Origin: Aquiflexum lacus
Lineage (GTDB): Bacteria > Bacteroidota > Bacteroidia > Cytophagales > Cyclobacteriaceae
NCBI RefSeq assembly: GCF_015476655.1
Contig: NZ_JABFHF010000014.1
Location: forward strand, 1-64,000
DNA: 64,000 nt
Direction: 5' to 3'
The position numbers were made by a program, and so were the translations under genes. Under the pieces are notes generated by a model. The model worked only from the letters and a program-made list of their open reading frames with translations, made no database searches and was not told the origin of the DNA. Within the stretch, counting starts at the first letter, position 1, and each line of letters starts with the position of its first letter. This document shows, in pieces, positions 61,468 through 64,000 of the stretch.

Positions 61468-64000
61468 CTGATACTTCCCATAAAGTACCGGAACAATAAA
61501 CAGAGAAATAAGTGCAACCGTCATCCCCCCAAAAGCCGGTATAGCCATGGGAATCATGATGTCGGAACCTCTTCCTGAACTTGTCAATACAGGAAGCAAA
61601 GCCAGCAAAGTCGTTGCTGTGGTCATCAGACAGGGCCTTACCCTTTTCAGACCAGCTTCTAATACTGCTTTTCGGACTTCCTTTATATTTTCCGGCTGAA
61701 TTCTTTCGAAACTTTGTTTCAAGTATGTTCCCATTACCACGCCATCATCGGTGGCAATACCAAAGAGGGCTATAAAACCTACCCATACTGCTACGGAAAG
61801 ATTGAAGGTCCGCATTTGGAAGAGCTCCCGCATGTTGGTTCCCATAAAACTAAAATCAAAAAACCAACCCTGACCATACAGCCAAAGCATCAGGAATCCT
61901 CCTGAAAATGCCATGGCAATTGCTGAGAAAATCATCAAAACCATGGCTGTTGACCTGAACTGAAAATAGAGTATCAGGAAAATCACAGCTAATGAAAGCG
62001 GAATCACAATTGCCAAGCGTTTTTCTGCTCGGATTTGATTTTCATAACTTCCGGAGAAGGTATAGGAAACACCTGCTGGCACTTCCAATTCTCCTGAGGT
62101 AATTTTTTGTATAATAAAATCTTTTGCATTATCTACTACAGTTCCTTCTGCAAAACCATCTCTTTTGTCAAATAGCACATAGCCCACCAAAAAGGTGTTT
62201 TCACCACGGATCATCATTGGACCTGGGCGATAATTGATTTCAGCCAACTGTCCCAAAGGAATCTGTGCTCCTGTTGGGGTACTGACCAAAATTTTCCTCA
62301 ATGCCTCAGGATCATCTCTATACTCTCTCGCATATCTAGCACGAATGGCATATCTCTCCCTTCCCTCAACAGTGGTACTTAACGTCATTCCTCCGATAGC
62401 TACTTCTATAAATTCCTGCACATCAGCAATATTTAGCCCATACCTGCCTAACTGAGTTCTGTCCAGGTCGATTTCCATATAAGGCTTGCCCAATGACCGG
62501 TCAGCAAATACTGCCTCAGCTTTGACAGAAGGCACTTCTTTAAGGAGGGATTCCAGTTTTAGACTGAAGTTTTCGATGGTTTCCAAATCAGGCCCATACA
62601 CTTTCATACCCATTGGCGCACGCATACCCGTCTGCAACATCACCAAACGTGTCTCAATGGGCTGCAACTTTGGCGCGGAGGTTACACCAGGAATATTGGA
62701 GGTACGGACTTGAATTTCATCCCAGATATCATCAGGAGTCCGGATTTCATCTCTCCATTGTCGGAAATACTGCCCTCTCTTTTCGTCAGAAACTAAGTAT
62801 TTTGATATGTTACGAGTCACAACCCTTCTTTGGGCTTCATCCATATAATTCTTGTCATCATCCCAAATAGCTCCATCACTACGATCGTACCACCAGTTTT
62901 TTTCATTTACCAGCAATTGATAATTTCCCTCTCTGTCCACTTTGAATCTGAGTTTGCGGGCATCATCATCTTGCAGATATTCTGTTTTGTAATTGATGAT
63001 ATTTTCGTACATGGACATAGGCGCTGGATCCAAGGGGCTCTCTGCTCTTCCTGCTTTTCCTACCACCATTTCTACCTCAGGAATAGCCTGTACCAACATA
63101 TCGAGTTGCTTTACAATCTGCATATTAGCCTCCACCCCAGAATGTGGCATGGAAGTAGGCATCAATAGGAATGAACCCTCGTTCAAGGCAGGCATAAATT
63201 CCTTTCCCATTCCTGGTAGGGCATGCGTAAGTCCTGACCAAGGTGAGGCAGTTCGGATATTCCACCCAATTTGGTCAAATCCTTTGGCTATAAAACCGAA
63301 AACAGTATTGAAGCCCAACCAAACATTAGCGGCGAAGAGAATGATTAGGACAGGAATCATGAAGAAAATCCTTGCGTGTTCCAAGCACCATTTCAACATG
63401 TGGGAATAGAAGCGGATGAACAGAGAAAAAAGTCCCAATACAAAACCCAACACTATACCAATAAAAAAGAAATTCACCAGTACGGGCTGTGTAAGGCCTA
63501 GCGGCCTCCATTCAAAGGCCAATAGCACTGAAACTGCCACCACAGCAATCAACATGGAAATCTGATTTTTAAATTTGCCGTTTTTTGTTTGCTGTGGGAA
63601 GAAATGATGAATTAATTGATTGGCTGCAAAAGCCAACAAAACCCAACCTGCCCAGGAAAAATAAAAGAGCAAAACAAAGCCTGCAAAAGCCATCAGGAAA
63701 TTGAGGATTGTTCTGTAATTCTTGGATTTGACTTTAGCCCCGAAAACCCAATGTGCAAAAGCAGGCATAAATACCAAAGTAAAAATCAAAGCAGCAATCA
63801 ATGCGAACGTTTTGGTATATGCTAATGGACCAAAGAGCTTTCCCTCAGCAGCCTGAAGTGTAAATACTGGTAAGAAACTGACGATGGTTGTCATCACTGC
63901 AGTAAGAATGGCTGAACTTACTTCAGCTGTGGCTTCATAAATTATCTGGAGTTTGGTTTTCTTCTCATCTGATTCTTCAAGATGTCGGAGAATATTTTCA
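61435..64000 (-). CDS. Cu/Ag efflux RND pump CusA-like, 5' end beyond the window
   Basis: This heavy-metal RND permease uses proton-motive force to expel Cu(I)/Ag(I). The reading frame stays open to the window edge: upstream of a GTG at 63897 the codons read EATAEVSSAILTAVMTTIVS, as expected in the middle of CusA. About 855 residues are visible; roughly 390 N-terminal ones are missing. Motifs include SFLPVFTLQAAEGKLFGPLA, GKAGRAESPLDPAPMSMYE, a Met-containing LQTGMRAPMGMKVYG and the proton-relay-like GIATDDGVVMGTYL. The last residues are encoded by repeat units. It heads the cluster CusA, four-helix protein, TolC-like, CusB. Confidence 0.94.
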   Translation of the reverse strand, partial: ENILRHLEESDEKKTKLQIIYEATAEVSSAILTAVMTTIVSFLPVFTLQAAEGKLFGPLAYTKTFALIAALIFTLVFMPAFAHWVFGAKVKSKNYRTILNFLMAFAGFVLLFYFSWAGWVLLAFAANQLIHHFFPQQTKNGKFKNQISMLIAVVAVSVLLAFEWRPLGLTQPVLVNFFFIGIVLGFVLGLFSLFIRFYSHMLKWCLEHARIFFMIPVLIILFAANVWLGFNTVFGFIAKGFDQIGWNIRTASPWSGLTHALPGMGKEFMPALNEGSFLLMPTSMPHSGVEANMQIVKQLDMLVQAIPEVEMVVGKAGRAESPLDPAPMSMYENIINYKTEYLQDDDARKLRFKVDREGNYQLLVNEKNWWYDRSDGAIWDDDKNYMDEAQRRVVTRNISKYLVSDEKRGQYFRQWRDEIRTPDDIWDEIQVRTSNIPGVTSAPKLQPIETRLVMLQTGMRAPMGMKVYGPDLETIENFSLKLESLLKEVPSVKAEAVFADRSLGKPYMEIDLDRTQLGRYGLNIADVQEFIEVAIGGMTLSTTVEGRERYAIRARYAREYRDDPEALRKILVSTPTGAQIPLGQLAEINYRPGPMMIRGENTFLVGYVLFDKRDGFAEGTVVDNAKDFIIQKITSGELEVPAGVSYTFSGSYENQIRAEKRLAIVIPLSLAVIFLILYFQFRSTAMVLMIFSAIAMAFSGGFLMLWLYGQGWFFDFSFMGTNMRELFQMRTFNLSVAVWVGFIALFGIATDDGVVMGTYLKQSFERIQPENIKEVRKAVLEAGLKRVRPCLMTTATTLLALLPVLTSSGRGSDIMIPMAIPAFGGMTVALISLFIVPVLYGKYQEIKLKYAEAK

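Noticed and set aside
63895-63897. GTG as the true start of the CusA gene
   Set aside because: The frame continues without a stop to the window end with residues expected inside CusA, so the gene simply runs off the edge.

Overview
The window looks like chromosomal DNA from an aerobic or facultative member of the Bacteroidota, most likely Cytophagales and probably the Cyclobacteriaceae (Algoriphagus/Cecembia/Mariniradius-like). I infer this from AT-rich, tightly packed genes, the near absence of Shine-Dalgarno sequences, Bacteroidota-type promoters (TTTG, 19 nt, TANNTTTG), three core type IX secretion genes (sprA, porU, porV), and several Bacteroidota-specific families (DUF4292, DUF4837, DUF4494, DUF4249, the TonB-like transducers). 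I see no tRNA, rRNA, CRISPR array, transposase or phage gene. The assignment to a family is inference from gene content only.

Layout. 0.2-4.6 kb: isocitrate dehydrogenase on the minus strand, diverging from a crotonase gene that has its own promoter and terminator, then a lipid-linked glycan flippase overlapping dUTPase. 4.8-8.5 kb: an envelope operon of TPR protein, DUF4292 lipoprotein and an EnvC-like amidase activator. 8.6-15.8 kb: tatA, gatA, an MltD-like transglycosylase, a DUF4837 lipoprotein, a fused malic enzyme/phosphotransacetylase, and ruvA. 15.8-25.3 kb: the giant type IX translocon gene sprA, then gcvH, a VanZ-like gene and two tandem TonB paralogs separated by a terminator. 25.3-26.4 kb: two small minus-strand envelope genes of unknown function. 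26.5-29.9 kb: a compact minus-strand operon kaiC-kaiB-kaiB-histidine kinase, a KaiA-less circadian-clock-type module in a non-cyanobacterium. This is the most interesting system in the window. 30.2-35.6 kb: yicC, a large Tol-like propeller/barrel protein and an FAD oxidoreductase. 35.7-42.7 kb: metallo-hydrolase, pssA, porU, porV and an orphan inactive M16 peptidase, all overlapping. 42.7-52.8 kb: glycosyltransferase, IMPACT protein, RNase D-like nuclease, NhaC, a second FAD oxidoreductase, a Mpo1-like protein, a CPA2 antiporter with RCK domains and a membrane patatin. 52.8-57.2 kb: DUF4494, DUF4249, HD, PAS and DUF2911 proteins. 57.4-64 kb: a minus-strand Cu/Ag-type RND efflux cluster (CusA runs off the window end, then a four-helix-bundle gene, the TolC-like protein and CusB).

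How the parts fit. SprA is the outer-membrane pore of the type IX system, PorV its shuttle, and PorU the sortase that removes the C-terminal signal and attaches cargo. The TonB paralogs would energise outer-membrane receptors, and TatA serves folded-protein export across the inner membrane. The Kai module would be an ATP-driven timer or stress switch with the adjacent kinase as a possible output. Around the efflux genes lies a dispersed repeat built on the word TATTTC/GAAATA, spaced by one helical turn, that intrudes into the ends of two coding regions and flanks the four-helix-bundle gene. This is the least explained structure in the window.
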